From an uncultured Prevotellaceae bacterium (lineage in GTDB: Bacteria > Bacteroidota > Bacteroidia > Bacteroidales > Bacteroidaceae): a stretch of DNA of 64,000 bases. Both the position numbers and the translations under genes were made by a program. The DNA is taken from positions 16,689-80,688 of the forward strand of contig CACZDV010000014.1 in assembly GCA_902780025.1 (NCBI GenBank). The letters are read 5' to 3'. The stretch's first letter is position 1, and every line of letters begins with the position of its first letter. The notes beneath the pieces were generated by a model, which was not told the DNA's origin, ran no database searches, and worked only from the letters and a program-made list of their open reading frames with translations. Shown here one piece after another: positions 7,739 through 18,727 of this stretch.

Positions 7739-8974
7739 CTACTTCTGCACGCCGTAGTACTGCAGTTTTTTCTTCTTCTGATTCGTGAGGTCCTCCACTA
7801 TCTGCGTGGCTATAAGCTGGCTGCGTGAGGTGGTGAGACCAGCCTCTTCGCCTAATTCAACCTGCAGCTTGAGCAGTTCCTCGTTGACGCTCGACATCTC
7901 GGAAAGGAACTTCTTCTCGCTGGAGCTCATGTATTCATTATTATATATCTTGGAGAGCACGCGGTCAGCCTCAGCCGTAAAACGCTTGCGGAAAATCTGC
8001 TCCGCCTTGGCATCGTAATCAGCTTTGCTCCGGCGTTCCTCTGGCGTCATAATCATCGTGTCGCCACTCACCACGCCCAACTCTGCGGGGTCGAAACCGT
8101 CCTCCAATAGGTCGTCGGTTGCCTGACGGGGCGCTGGTTTCACAAATTCCACATTGGTTGACTCCGGCATCAGCTCAAAGTAGAGCCCCACCAACAGCAG
8201 GGCGATGACAACCGCAGCAGCCAACGTCAATCCAGACTTGTAGAACTCGCGCTTCACCTTTAGTGCCTTGCGCATGTCGGCTATGGCGTTATAACGTTTG
8301 TCGGGCTCGTCGTTAACGGCCTTCTTCATCACACGCTTGTACTCGTAGGGCATCTCCGACAAGCTGAAAAGCCACTCCATGAGGCGTCCTAATGAATAGA
8401 TGTCGCAACGGGCATCGACGGTGCCGCCCTTACTTACCTCCGGCGCAACAAAAGACTCCATGTCTTGGTAGAGCTCTGTGCTGTCCGACATGCCCAAATA
8501 GAACGAACCGTGGTTGAGCAGCAGCGGGGTGTTGTCGCCTTTGCGTATCAGTATGTTCTCCGGGGCAAAGCAAACGTGGAAGATGCCCTCGCCGTGAAGA
8601 TACTCCGCCACATCAAACAATTGGCCGATGAGTCCGTCAACAAACGACTTGTTTGCTACAATTGACGGCTGTTCGTTCAGCAGCTGTTTAAGCGTCAGGT
8701 AATTACCTTGCTCCAGACGAAGCATTACGGCATTGCCCTTCTTGTCCTGCTCCACCTCAAAGTGCAGCTGGTTCTTATGACGCAGCTGAAGGTTCTTCTC
8801 GCTCTCGGCCTTCAGCCCTTCGGCAAACTTAATGCTGTCGTTCAGACTTGGGGTGATGCTGATGATGTTCTGATACTTCTCGCCTATCAGCTTCTTGCTG
8901 AACATGCCTAAGGGCATTCTGGCACCAACGGCTTTAGCCGCCGACTTCGATTCTAACAGTTCCTCGTAATTCAT
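7739..8974 (-). CDS. Membrane-anchored protein-kinase-like protein, predicted pseudokinase
   Basis: A 411-residue protein. Residues about 50-240 resemble the C-lobe of a Ser/Thr kinase: EYLHGEGIFHVCFAPENILI lines up with the catalytic loop, FVAPEVSKGG with the APE motif, and ARCDIYSLGRLMEWLF with helix F. HRD is replaced by HVC, and the DFG position reads NHG, so both catalytic aspartates are absent. One transmembrane helix follows (about 245-265, LTLAAAVVIALLLVGLYFEL). The rest is a charged, probably helical extracytoplasmic part. This is most consistent with a signalling scaffold or ligand sensor. Confidence 0.7.
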   Translation of the reverse strand: MNYEELLESKSAAKAVGARMPLGMFSKKLIGEKYQNIISITPSLNDSIKFAEGLKAESEKNLQLRHKNQLHFEVEQDKKGNAVMLRLEQGNYLTLKQLLNEQPSIVANKSFVDGLIGQLFDVAEYLHGEGIFHVCFAPENILIRKGDNTPLLLNHGSFYLGMSDSTELYQDMESFVAPEVSKGGTVDARCDIYSLGRLMEWLFSLSEMPYEYKRVMKKAVNDEPDKRYNAIADMRKALKVKREFYKSGLTLAAAVVIALLLVGLYFELMPESTNVEFVKPAPRQATDDLLEDGFDPAELGVVSGDTMIMTPEERRSKADYDAKAEQIFRKRFTAEADRVLSKIYNNEYMSSSEKKFLSEMSSVNEELLKLQVELGEEAGLTTSRSQLIATQIVEDLTNQKKKKLQYYGVQK

Positions 8975-9002
8975 ACCTGGTTCCTTTCATTTTCTGGTGG
9001 GA

Positions 9003-10523
9003 CTATATCCTTACTTTCACCTTCACGGGCTTACTCTCGTTGTGAATGCGGTTGAGAGCCGTCACCACATAGACATAGCTCTGCGAACCGTCGCCAAGGG
9101 GCAGGCGGTAGAAGGTGTCGTCGGTCACGGCAACGATGCGCTGCGGATTGTCAATATCGACGCGCTCGCCCTGAAGGAAACGATAAACCACGTACTTCAC
9201 GGCCTCGCGCTTCCAGCCGCTGCCGCGAGGCGGTGTCCAGCAGAGCACCTGTTCGTCGTCAGACATCCAGATGGCTTTCACCTTGCGCGGTTTCTTGGGC
9301 GACGTCTTGGTAATAAAGGGCATCAGCGGCTGCAAGGCCTGCCGACGCCAGTAGCGCTGCTTGAGCTGAGTGGCGTAGCCGCCGACATTATCGACTGCAG
9401 CCTTGGCATACCAGAGCACGGTACCCTCCACGTTAGGACACTCGGCATAGAGTGCCATCTTGCGGTCCTGCTGGTTGAACTTCGCCGTGCGCTCAATGTC
9501 CTCACCAATGAAGAGCGGACGCTTCGACGCATGACGGTTCCACCAGTGTATCAACTCATTATAATCAGCAGCACGGTTACCAATCTCCCAGTATATCTGC
9601 GGCACGTTATAATCCACCCAGCCGTTGTTCACCCAAAGCAGAATGTCAGCATAGAGGTCATCATAGTTCTGAAGACCGTTGGTCTGCGAGCCGTTGGGGT
9701 CGTTCTTCTTATTGCGGTAGATGCCGAATGGCGACACTCCTACCTTTACCCACGGTTTCAGGTCGTGCACGGTTTCATACAGCTGCTTCACAAACAGATT
9801 CACCTGATGGCGGCGCCAGTCACCGCGGTCGCTGATGCCATTCGGATTAGCCCTGTATGCTGCATCGTCGTTGATGGTCTGGCCCGCTGCCGGGTAAGGA
9901 TAGAAATAGTCGTCGTAGTGAATGCCGTCCACGTCGTAGCGCTTGACGATGTCGGCCACCACCGAACAAATGTAATCGCGGTTCTCCTGCAGGCCCGGAT
10001 TCAGCACCAGCAGACCGTCATAGGGGAACACGCGCTCGGGGTGGGTCTGCGAAATGTGGGTAGTGCTGAGCACGTTGGTGGTCTTTGTCTTGGCACGGTA
10101 GGGATTAATCCATGCATGCAGCTCCATGCCGCGGGCGTGGCACTCGTCAATCATCCACTGCAGGGGGTCCCAATACGGGTTGGGGGCCTTGCCCTGCTGT
10201 CCTGTCAGGAATCGGCTCCACGGCTCTATATTACTCTGATAGAGGGCGTCACACTCAGGACGAACCTGGAAGATGATGGCATTGGCCCCCATCTGCTGCA
10301 GGGCGTTAAGCTGATAGCGCAGCGTCTGCTGCATCTGCTGGGTTGACATGCCTACCCACTGGCCGTTGACGGCCTGAATCCAGGCACCGCGGAATTCACG
10401 CTTGGGTTGCGCCTGAAGGGATAAAAGTAAAAAGGTTAAAAGGTAAAAAAGTAAAGAACACCTTACCAGCCTGTTTGCCCTTGATATGATTTCTATTCTC
10501 ATTTTCATTAACGTTTTAATCAT
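9003..10523 (-). CDS. Family 10-like (GHL10/DigH-type) glycoside hydrolase, secreted
   Basis: A 506-residue exported protein. After a signal peptide (LLFYLLTFLLLSLQAQ) the GHL10 domain starts with REFRGAWIQAVNGQW. TIM-barrel motifs include NAIIFQVRPECDALY, ELHAWINPYR and YDVDGIHYDDYFYPYP. A C-terminal fibronectin-like part starts near PRKVKAIWMSDDEQ. The known E. coli relative (YddW/DigH) cleaves denuded peptidoglycan glycan strands, a likely role here. The start overlaps the HAD gene stop by 8 bp; Mets at 10508 and 10502 are alternatives. The signal peptide core is encoded by a simple repeat. Confidence 0.88.
   Translation of the reverse strand: MIKTLMKMRIEIISRANRLVRCSLLFYLLTFLLLSLQAQPKREFRGAWIQAVNGQWVGMSTQQMQQTLRYQLNALQQMGANAIIFQVRPECDALYQSNIEPWSRFLTGQQGKAPNPYWDPLQWMIDECHARGMELHAWINPYRAKTKTTNVLSTTHISQTHPERVFPYDGLLVLNPGLQENRDYICSVVADIVKRYDVDGIHYDDYFYPYPAAGQTINDDAAYRANPNGISDRGDWRRHQVNLFVKQLYETVHDLKPWVKVGVSPFGIYRNKKNDPNGSQTNGLQNYDDLYADILLWVNNGWVDYNVPQIYWEIGNRAADYNELIHWWNRHASKRPLFIGEDIERTAKFNQQDRKMALYAECPNVEGTVLWYAKAAVDNVGGYATQLKQRYWRRQALQPLMPFITKTSPKKPRKVKAIWMSDDEQVLCWTPPRGSGWKREAVKYVVYRFLQGERVDIDNPQRIVAVTDDTFYRLPLGDGSQSYVYVVTALNRIHNESKPVKVKVRI
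10419..10459. repeat. Simple TTTTTACC-type repeat inside a signal peptide
   Basis: The sequence is a degenerate run of AAAAGTAAAAAGG-like units on the plus strand. Read on the minus strand it encodes the LLFYLLTFLLL hydrophobic core of the GHL10 protein. The same repeat type encodes the signal peptide of the sensor kinase at 58525-61263. Confidence 0.65.
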
Positions 10524-11135
10524 TTATCTTGTTCCAAATCTCCTTCGTCCAGTCGCTGCCGTTCTCGGGGCAATAGGTACGAATGCCCATCTGACTGGCG
10601 GCCGCCACGTTGCGCGGACCGTCATCAATGAAGAGCGTCTCGGCAGGAGCAATGTGCTCGGCCATGAGCATCTTGCTGAAGAAGAAGGGGTCGGGTTTCA
10701 GGACGCGCTGTTCGTAACTCATGTAGAGCGCGTCCATATAGTCACGAATGGAGTGGCCCTGTCCGTCGAACTCGGGGCTCAGTGCCCACGACATCATGTA
10801 GGGATTAGTGTTCGAGAGCAGCAGCAGCCGGTATCCCTCACTGCGCAACCGGCGCAGGCAGTCAAGATTACGCTGGGGCAGTTCACGGCAATAGCCTAAC
10901 CAGGCATGGCGGCACTGGTCGTAGGTCACCTCGTGGCCTACCAGCCTGCCCAGCTCCACGCGGAAGGTCTCGGCGTCGATGTCGCCGCGCTCCAAGTCGC
11001 CGAAGATGCCGCTCTGCGTGTAGGCGTCGAGCCGTTCGTGGGCATCGGCGAGCCCCAGGGCCTCGAAGCGGCGGATGGCTTCGTCCTGTCCCAAGGTGAT
11101 GATGACACCACCTAAGTCAAATACTATATTCTTTA

Positions 11136-11139
<4 letters not shown>
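10516..11139 (-). CDS. HAD superfamily hydrolase (YihX-like phosphatase)
   Basis: A 207-residue cytoplasmic phosphatase of HAD subfamily IA. Motif I is VFDLGGVIITL (nucleophile Asp8, with Gly where many HADs have the second Asp, as in YihX-type enzymes). Motif II is LLLLSNTNP, motif III is RVLKPDPFFFSKM, and motif IV is TLFIDDGPRN. YihX-type enzymes dephosphorylate hexose phosphates; the substrate here is unknown. It overlaps metH by 4 bp (ATGA), suggesting translational coupling. Confidence 0.9.
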
Positions 11140-13835
<2,696 letters not shown>

Positions 13836-13853
13836 AGGGCTTATACGGGGGGC

Positions 13854-14330
13854 TTAAACTTTCATTGCGCGATCCATTTCGCGGCGGTCTTCTTTCTCTT
13901 TCAGCGTCTGGCGCTTGTCGTACTGCTTCTTACCCTTGCAGAGGGCGATGTCCATCTTGGCGCGGCCATTGTCGTCGAGGAAGACGAGCGTGGGCACGAT
14001 GGTGTAGCCCGTCTGCTTGGTGGCCGACGCCAGTTTCTGAATTTCGCGCTTGGTCAAGAGCAGCTTGCGGTCGCGCTTGGCCGAGTGGTTGTTATACGAG
14101 CCGTAGAAGTAGGTGCTGATGTTCATGCCCTTCACCCACAGCTCGCCGTTGATGATGGTGCAGTACGTGTCAACGAGCGACGCCTTGCCCAGGCGTATGC
14201 TCTTTATCTCGGTGCCCGTCAGCACGATGCCCGCCGTGTATTCCTCGATGAAGAAATACTCGAACGCCGCCTTCTTGTTCTTAATCTGAACGGGGCTCTT
14301 CTTCCTCAGTAATTGTTGCTCCTTGTTCAC
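13854..14330 (-). CDS. smpB: SsrA (tmRNA)-binding protein
   Basis: Binds tmRNA and delivers it to stalled ribosomes for trans-translation. The 158 residues contain the family core: [39 protein letters not shown], and [20 protein letters not shown], with the basic, probably disordered tail [15 protein letters not shown] that enters the ribosome. It lies upstream of metH in the same direction; no tmRNA gene was recognised in the window. Confidence 0.95.
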   Translation of the reverse strand: MNKEQQLLRKKSPVQIKNKKAAFEYFFIEEYTAGIVLTGTEIKSIRLGKASLVDTYCTIINGELWVKGMNISTYFYGSYNNHSAKRDRKLLLTKREIQKLASATKQTGYTIVPTLVFLDDNGRAKMDIALCKGKKQYDKRQTLKEKEDRREMDRAMKV

Positions 14331-14334
14331 CTTT

Positions 14335-14375
14335 TTTATTTACGATTTACGGATTTACGATTTACGATTTAAATG
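14335..14375. repeat. Simple TTTACGATTTACGG-type spacer repeat
   Basis: Four degenerate copies of TTTACGAT separate smpB from the DMP19-like gene. Similar ATTTACGATTTA spacers occur at 52200-52262 and 53535-53575, so this is a genome-typical intergenic microsatellite. Confidence 0.6.
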
Positions 14376-14899
14376 TTAGCGTTATCGTTAACGTTAGCAA
14401 AATGGTCGATGTGCTGGTCGATGTACTCGGCTATCTGGACGGTCCATTCCTCCTCGTGCTCCACGAACGCGTCGTCCAGGTCGTCGAAGGCGGGGAAGCG
14501 CTCAAACAGCGCCATGAACTCCTCGTCGGTGCAGTCGCGCTCTATGTCGGCACCATGCTTGGTGTAGAGCGTGTGGGCCTCGTAAACCAGCTTCGACAGG
14601 TCGCGCAGCCCCCACAGACGGAGGGCCTTCGCCACGGGGTTACGGAACATGAACGGGCCCCAGCCGTTGTGAATGAGCTGGACGAAACCGCCGTCCATCA
14701 CCTCCTCGTGCAGCGCGTCCCACGCTAAGAGCGTCACCTGGTCGCTCGTCAGACCGCCCATGGTCTCGGCCGTCAGCTCACCGCCTATGGCCTCGCGGAT
14801 GGCCTTGACAAACTGGCCCACAAAGGCGTCCATTCCCTCGGCTGCCGCCGCGCGCAGCGCAGCGTCGCTCACCGTCACCTCAATCTTCTTCTGCTCCAT
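14369..14899 (-). CDS. DMP19/DUF4375-like protein
   Basis: A 176-residue, strongly acidic soluble protein. The segment GGFVQLIHNGWGPFMFRNPVAKAL and the following LSKLVYEAHTLYTKHG resemble the DMP19 domain, named for a Neisseria DNA-mimic protein. The C-terminal half is rich in Asp/Glu (DCTDEEFMALFERFPAFDDL). An acidic DNA-mimic role is possible but most family members are uncharacterised. Its start overlaps the end of the lipoprotein gene by 20 bp. Confidence 0.7.
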   Translation of the reverse strand: MEQKKIEVTVSDAALRAAAAEGMDAFVGQFVKAIREAIGGELTAETMGGLTSDQVTLLAWDALHEEVMDGGFVQLIHNGWGPFMFRNPVAKALRLWGLRDLSKLVYEAHTLYTKHGADIERDCTDEEFMALFERFPAFDDLDDAFVEHEEEWTVQIAEYIDQHIDHFANVNDNANI

Positions 14900-15566
14900 A
14901 ATTCAAACGGTTCTTTTCTAATTCAAAAAACTTGCCGTCGCTGCCTATGCTGAACACCGACACGCCCTCCAGCTCACGACGCTCGTCAACAAACGACTGG
15001 AACACCACCTGAATGTAAATTTCGTAGCGGCTCGTCACGCTGAACTCCACGAGCGTCTGCCCCAGGTCCTCTTCGGCTACGAAGCCGTCAGCGTCTGCCT
15101 CCTCGTCGTCATCATCTGCCGTTGCCTGTTCGTAGAGCGTGAGCTGATCGACGGGCGTCCACTTCAGCGAGTCGAGCGTCACCATATAGACGGCGGGCTG
15201 CTCGTCGGCATCCTCGCCACCCACCAGGAACACGTGCGTCCTGCCACGGTCGGGCAGCCGGATGGCCTTCGTCTTCGTCAGACCCTCAACGCCTAAAAGC
15301 CACGGCACCTGCGTGGGCGGCACCTCGCCAAAGCCCGGCAGCGTGCGCTCGAAGCCCTCCTCGTACGTCATCGGCAGCGTCCGGTACGGCAGCTCCGACA
15401 GCAGCTCCTCCTCGGGCGTGCTGAACGTGCGCGGCTTCGGCCTGTGGGCCAGGCGCTCCAGGCTGTCCTGGCGCATCAGCTCAGCCTGCGTCGGCAGGGG
15501 TCGCCGCCCGCCCGAGCAGCCGGCCACCAGCGTGGCCACGAGCCAGAGAATTACGACTTTCTTCAT
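14880..15566 (-). CDS. Hypothetical lipoprotein
   Basis: A 228-residue protein starting KKVVILWLVATLVAGCSGG, a lipoprotein signal with the lipobox cysteine near residue 17. The frame is open to 15599, but the Met at 15566 gives the intact signal and lies 10 nt after a TACTTTTG promoter box. The mature part is polar, with an acidic stretch (ATADDDDEEADADGF), and ends close to the outer or inner membrane by lipid anchoring. I do not recognise the family. Confidence 0.75.
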   Translation of the reverse strand: MKKVVILWLVATLVAGCSGGRRPLPTQAELMRQDSLERLAHRPKPRTFSTPEEELLSELPYRTLPMTYEEGFERTLPGFGEVPPTQVPWLLGVEGLTKTKAIRLPDRGRTHVFLVGGEDADEQPAVYMVTLDSLKWTPVDQLTLYEQATADDDDEEADADGFVAEEDLGQTLVEFSVTSRYEIYIQVVFQSFVDERRELEGVSVFSIGSDGKFFELEKNRLNYGAEED

Positions 15567-15639
15567 AATGCGACTGCAAAAGTACGAAATAATTATCAAT
15601 TATCCATTGTCCACTGTCAATTATTTTACCTTCGGCCAC

Positions 15640-15671
15640 AAAAAAAAGCGGCCATTGACTGAATGACCGCT
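15640..15671 (-). terminator. Intrinsic terminator of the DUF6261-like gene
   Basis: On the minus strand, AGCGGTCATT pairs with AATGGCCGCT (one G-U) around a short loop and is followed by seven Ts (15640-15646). It lies 36 bp after the stop at 15707. Confidence 0.8.
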
Positions 15672-15706
15672 CACCCTGCAGCTTTACTGCTAAAGCGCAC
15701 TTCCCG

Positions 15707-16486
15707 TTACGCCTGCTGCTGGTCGGGCTCCGGGTCCTCGTCGTCATTGCCCTCCTTCTTCTGCAACACCACCTTGCGGTAGTAGCGAATGTCCTCGTTC
15801 AGCTCGCGCACCAGCGGCTCGTAGCGCTGCTCGTCGGCGTCGGTCAGCGCCAGCGCGTTCAGTAACAGCACCGTCAGGCGGTACTCCTCCACCATGCGGT
15901 CGCGCGCAGCCTGCATCTGGCCCTTGTCCTGCTGCGAGCGCTCCGAGTTGCGCAGCGTCACCAGCTCGCGGCACTCCGTGTTCACCGTCTGCATCTCCTG
16001 CACCAGCTCCTTAGCCCCGATGGCCTGCAGCGCCTTCGTGTTCTTCATGCTGCCTATCAGGTCACTGCACATCTGGGCCAACTTCAGCCCCTCCTCCTCG
16101 TAGCGGTCACGCTGCTTGACGGCGTAGCGCGCGTCAATGTCCTTGATGAGCAGGGCGGCCTCCTTCTCCTCGGCGGTGCCTATGCGCAGCTTGATGGTGA
16201 TGATTTCGCGCAGCGACGTCAGCAGGTCGTCGCGACGCTGGTCCTTCTCCTTGATGCGCTCCGTCAGCGCGCTCTTGCTCGACAGCAGGTAGGCCTGGTC
16301 CAGCTGTTCGTAGGCCATGGAGAATGCGTTCATCTGAGCCGTCAGCTTGGCCGGACGCTCAGCCTCGGGCGTATCCACCCACCACGTCGCCAGTCGTTTG
16401 TAGAACCGATCTGTGTAAGCCACTATCAGGGCGTTGATTAACGTTGAAATCTTGAACTCTTCAACAAGTTTGATATCCTTTAACAT
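15707..16486 (-). CDS. DUF6261-like protein
   Basis: A 259-residue, mostly helical and highly charged protein that begins LKDIKLVEEFKISTLINALI, which I associate with the DUF6261 family of Bacteroidetes. Long amphipathic helices (QLDQAYLLSSKSALTERIKE and the VNTECRELVTLRNSE region) suggest a helical bundle or coiled coil. There is no signal peptide or membrane segment. It has its own terminator downstream and a 42-bp repeat array upstream. Function unknown. Confidence 0.7.
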   Translation of the reverse strand: MLKDIKLVEEFKISTLINALIVAYTDRFYKRLATWWVDTPEAERPAKLTAQMNAFSMAYEQLDQAYLLSSKSALTERIKEKDQRRDDLLTSLREIITIKLRIGTAEEKEAALLIKDIDARYAVKQRDRYEEEGLKLAQMCSDLIGSMKNTKALQAIGAKELVQEMQTVNTECRELVTLRNSERSQQDKGQMQAARDRMVEEYRLTVLLLNALALTDADEQRYEPLVRELNEDIRYYRKVVLQKKEGNDDEDPEPDQQQA

Positions 16487-16542
16487 AGACTTTAAAATTT
16501 TTGATTGGTTAATATTTTAGAAAACTATAACTTCACTTCAAC

Positions 16543-16750
16543 CTACGGGGGTGGAAACCCTGTCGCACGCGTGTAATGCACTTTCTACGGCGGTGGAAAC
16601 CCCATTGCACGCGTGTAATGCATTTTCTACGGGGGTGGAAACCGCATTACATGCGTGTAATGTATTTCCTACGGGGGTGGAAACCGCATTACACGCGTGC
16701 AATGCCATTTCCTACGGGGGTGGAAACCACATTACACGCGTGCAACGCCC
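16543..16750. repeat. Five-unit tandem array, 42-43 bp units with an internal palindrome
   Basis: Units start at 16543, 16585, 16627, 16669 and 16712, each with CTACGGGGGTGGAAACC, then a segment around the palindrome ATTACACGCGTGTAAT, then TGCATTTT. The copies diverge at a few sites, mostly in ways that keep the palindrome pairing. The array ends at the BspA-like gene stop and fills nearly all of the gap to the DUF6261-like gene. There are no unique spacers, so it is not a CRISPR. Confidence 0.9.
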
Positions 16751-16751
16751 G

Positions 16752-18578
16752 TTACTTCACCACCACCTTGCGGCCGCCCGTGACATAGACGCCTGCCGTA
16801 GCAGGTCTGCCTGTCAGCTTCCGGCCATCCAGCGTGTAGTATTCGCCGGCAGCCTGCTCCGCAGCGGTAACCGGAGCAATGGCCGTGGCACCCGGCTTCA
16901 CGGTCAGCGACCAGAGCTTCACGCAGTCCGACTTGGCCTCCACCATGCGGGGAGCCGCAGCCTCATCCATCGCATAAACATAAATATTTGTCGGCTCCGT
17001 CACATCGTAGCTTACCTCCACAATGCCGCGCGGGTCTTCCGTATAAACCTTAGGCTCCGTGCCCTCGCCCACCATCACGTACAAGCGCTTACGGCCATAC
17101 GTCTGGCAGTCCAGGTCCACAACGCCCTTGCCGTTCACCATGAACTTCAGGCCAATGAACTCGCTGAACCGCACACCTCCGTCAGAACCCGTCGTCATCG
17201 TCGTTGACTCATTGATAACGATGCACCCTTCATTGGCATCATATCCGTTGTCGTAGCCAGTAAGGTTATAATAAACGTCATCTACCGTCGTGTTAGCCAA
17301 GCTGCCGTCAGTGGGGAACGCCACCGTCTTCTCCGCCCCTATCGGGCTGACATCCGTCGGAAGCTGCTCACCCTTAAACTTCAAGTAGCCGCCAGGACCG
17401 TAATGCGCCTTCTTATGGTCGTTCGCACAATTCGCATCATAAACAGAGCCGTCCTGGCCGACAATACTTGTACAGCCGGTGAACATATCAACTGCCCACG
17501 CCGAGAAACGATTATCTTTCCATCCTAGGCCAACATAAACCGAGACTAATTTGCTACAGTCCTGAAACATTCCGTGCACATCATATACTTTCGATGTATC
17601 AAAGTTGCTCAAGTCAAGTTCTTCCAATGAAGAACAACCAGCAAACATTCCTTCCATTCTCTCCTCGTTCGATGTGTCAAAGTTGCTCAAATCAAGAGTC
17701 TTTAAAGAAGACAAACCATTGAACAAGCGAATACATTCTTCATTTCCTACTCTAAAAGATCCCATATACAATGTCTCTAAAGATGTACAATTTTCAAACA
17801 TATACGCACAAACTTGTGACCTTCCTTCACCTAAATTAACAACGAAATTGCTTAAATCAAGCGTTTTTAATGACGTGCAGTTTGCGAACATCCGCTGCAT
17901 ATATTCAACATTCGCTGTATTGAAACTACTAAGATTAACACTTTCAAGTGAAGTACAACCTTCGAAAAGATGTCCCATCTCAGTCACTTTTTCTGTATTC
18001 CAGGAACTTAAATCGACACTCTTTAAAGATGAACAACCATTGAAAAGAGAATTCATATCGGTCACATTCTCTGTATTAATAAAGCTCAAATCTACACTCT
18101 CTAAAGATTCACAAGGTTGAAACATACCTGATAAATCTGTTACCTGAGACCAATCAAGAATATCCATTCCTACTATCTTCTTTAATTTGCTATGTTCATA
18201 ATAAGGATAAAACATTCCACTTGCGTTTTTAACAGGATAAACTAAATCAGCCAATGATCCATCAAAAACAATTGTTTCAACGATGTCATTATAGTGACGT
18301 TGCATATAAGCATAATTTATTGTAGCACTAACCAAACGTCCAGCATCTTCTTTCTCAAATTCGTCAAGATAACTGCATGGTATGACATCATCATAAAAAG
18401 AAAAAAAATCTTCACCACTATAGTCTCCATCATAATATCCCCAATTACTATCGTAATAAATTGTCAACTGGGTTCCTGACAATTTAGAATAGACTTGCTT
18501 GGGTGGCGTGTGCGTTTGAGCCACTGTCCAAGATGTTGCGATAATAAGCGCAAAAAGTAAAGTAGTAATTCTTTTCAT
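16752..18578 (-). CDS. BspA-like DUF285 surface protein with a type IX-style C-terminus
   Basis: A 608-residue exported protein. The start at 18578 gives a clean signal peptide (KRITTLLFALIIATSWTVAQ). The middle (about 135-400) contains at least eight DUF285/BspA-like repeats of about 23-25 residues, with patterns such as MFANCTSLKTLDLSNF and LFEGCTSLESVNLSSFNT. A beta-rich domain follows, then GEYYTLDGRKLTGRPATAG and VYVTGGRKVVVK, the C-terminal pattern of type IX secretion substrates. It is probably surface-exposed and adhesive. The repeat-coding part is clearly more AT-rich than the 3' part. Confidence 0.85.
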   Translation of the reverse strand: MKRITTLLFALIIATSWTVAQTHTPPKQVYSKLSGTQLTIYYDSNWGYYDGDYSGEDFFSFYDDVIPCSYLDEFEKEDAGRLVSATINYAYMQRHYNDIVETIVFDGSLADLVYPVKNASGMFYPYYEHSKLKKIVGMDILDWSQVTDLSGMFQPCESLESVDLSFINTENVTDMNSLFNGCSSLKSVDLSSWNTEKVTEMGHLFEGCTSLESVNLSSFNTANVEYMQRMFANCTSLKTLDLSNFVVNLGEGRSQVCAYMFENCTSLETLYMGSFRVGNEECIRLFNGLSSLKTLDLSNFDTSNEERMEGMFAGCSSLEELDLSNFDTSKVYDVHGMFQDCSKLVSVYVGLGWKDNRFSAWAVDMFTGCTSIVGQDGSVYDANCANDHKKAHYGPGGYLKFKGEQLPTDVSPIGAEKTVAFPTDGSLANTTVDDVYYNLTGYDNGYDANEGCIVINESTTMTTGSDGGVRFSEFIGLKFMVNGKGVVDLDCQTYGRKRLYVMVGEGTEPKVYTEDPRGIVEVSYDVTEPTNIYVYAMDEAAAPRMVEAKSDCVKLWSLTVKPGATAIAPVTAAEQAAGEYYTLDGRKLTGRPATAGVYVTGGRKVVVK

Positions 18579-18727
18579 AAGTTCTTTTTTAGTTTGACAT
18601 TCAATTTGCTCACAAAAATACTGCAAAAATTGCAAAAGGCCGTAAAAAAAAAAAAAAACGTTAAAGCGCGGAAAATAGGCAGATTTTTACAAAGAATAGC
18701 GGGAAAAGCTAAGAATTATGCCCCCCT

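Noticed and set aside
13836-13853. Cobalamin riboswitch before metH
   Set aside because: Only about 20-55 bp separate smpB from metH, too little for a B12 riboswitch.
16543-16750. CRISPR array
   Set aside because: Units are contiguous 42-43-bp repeats without unique spacers, and there are no cas genes.
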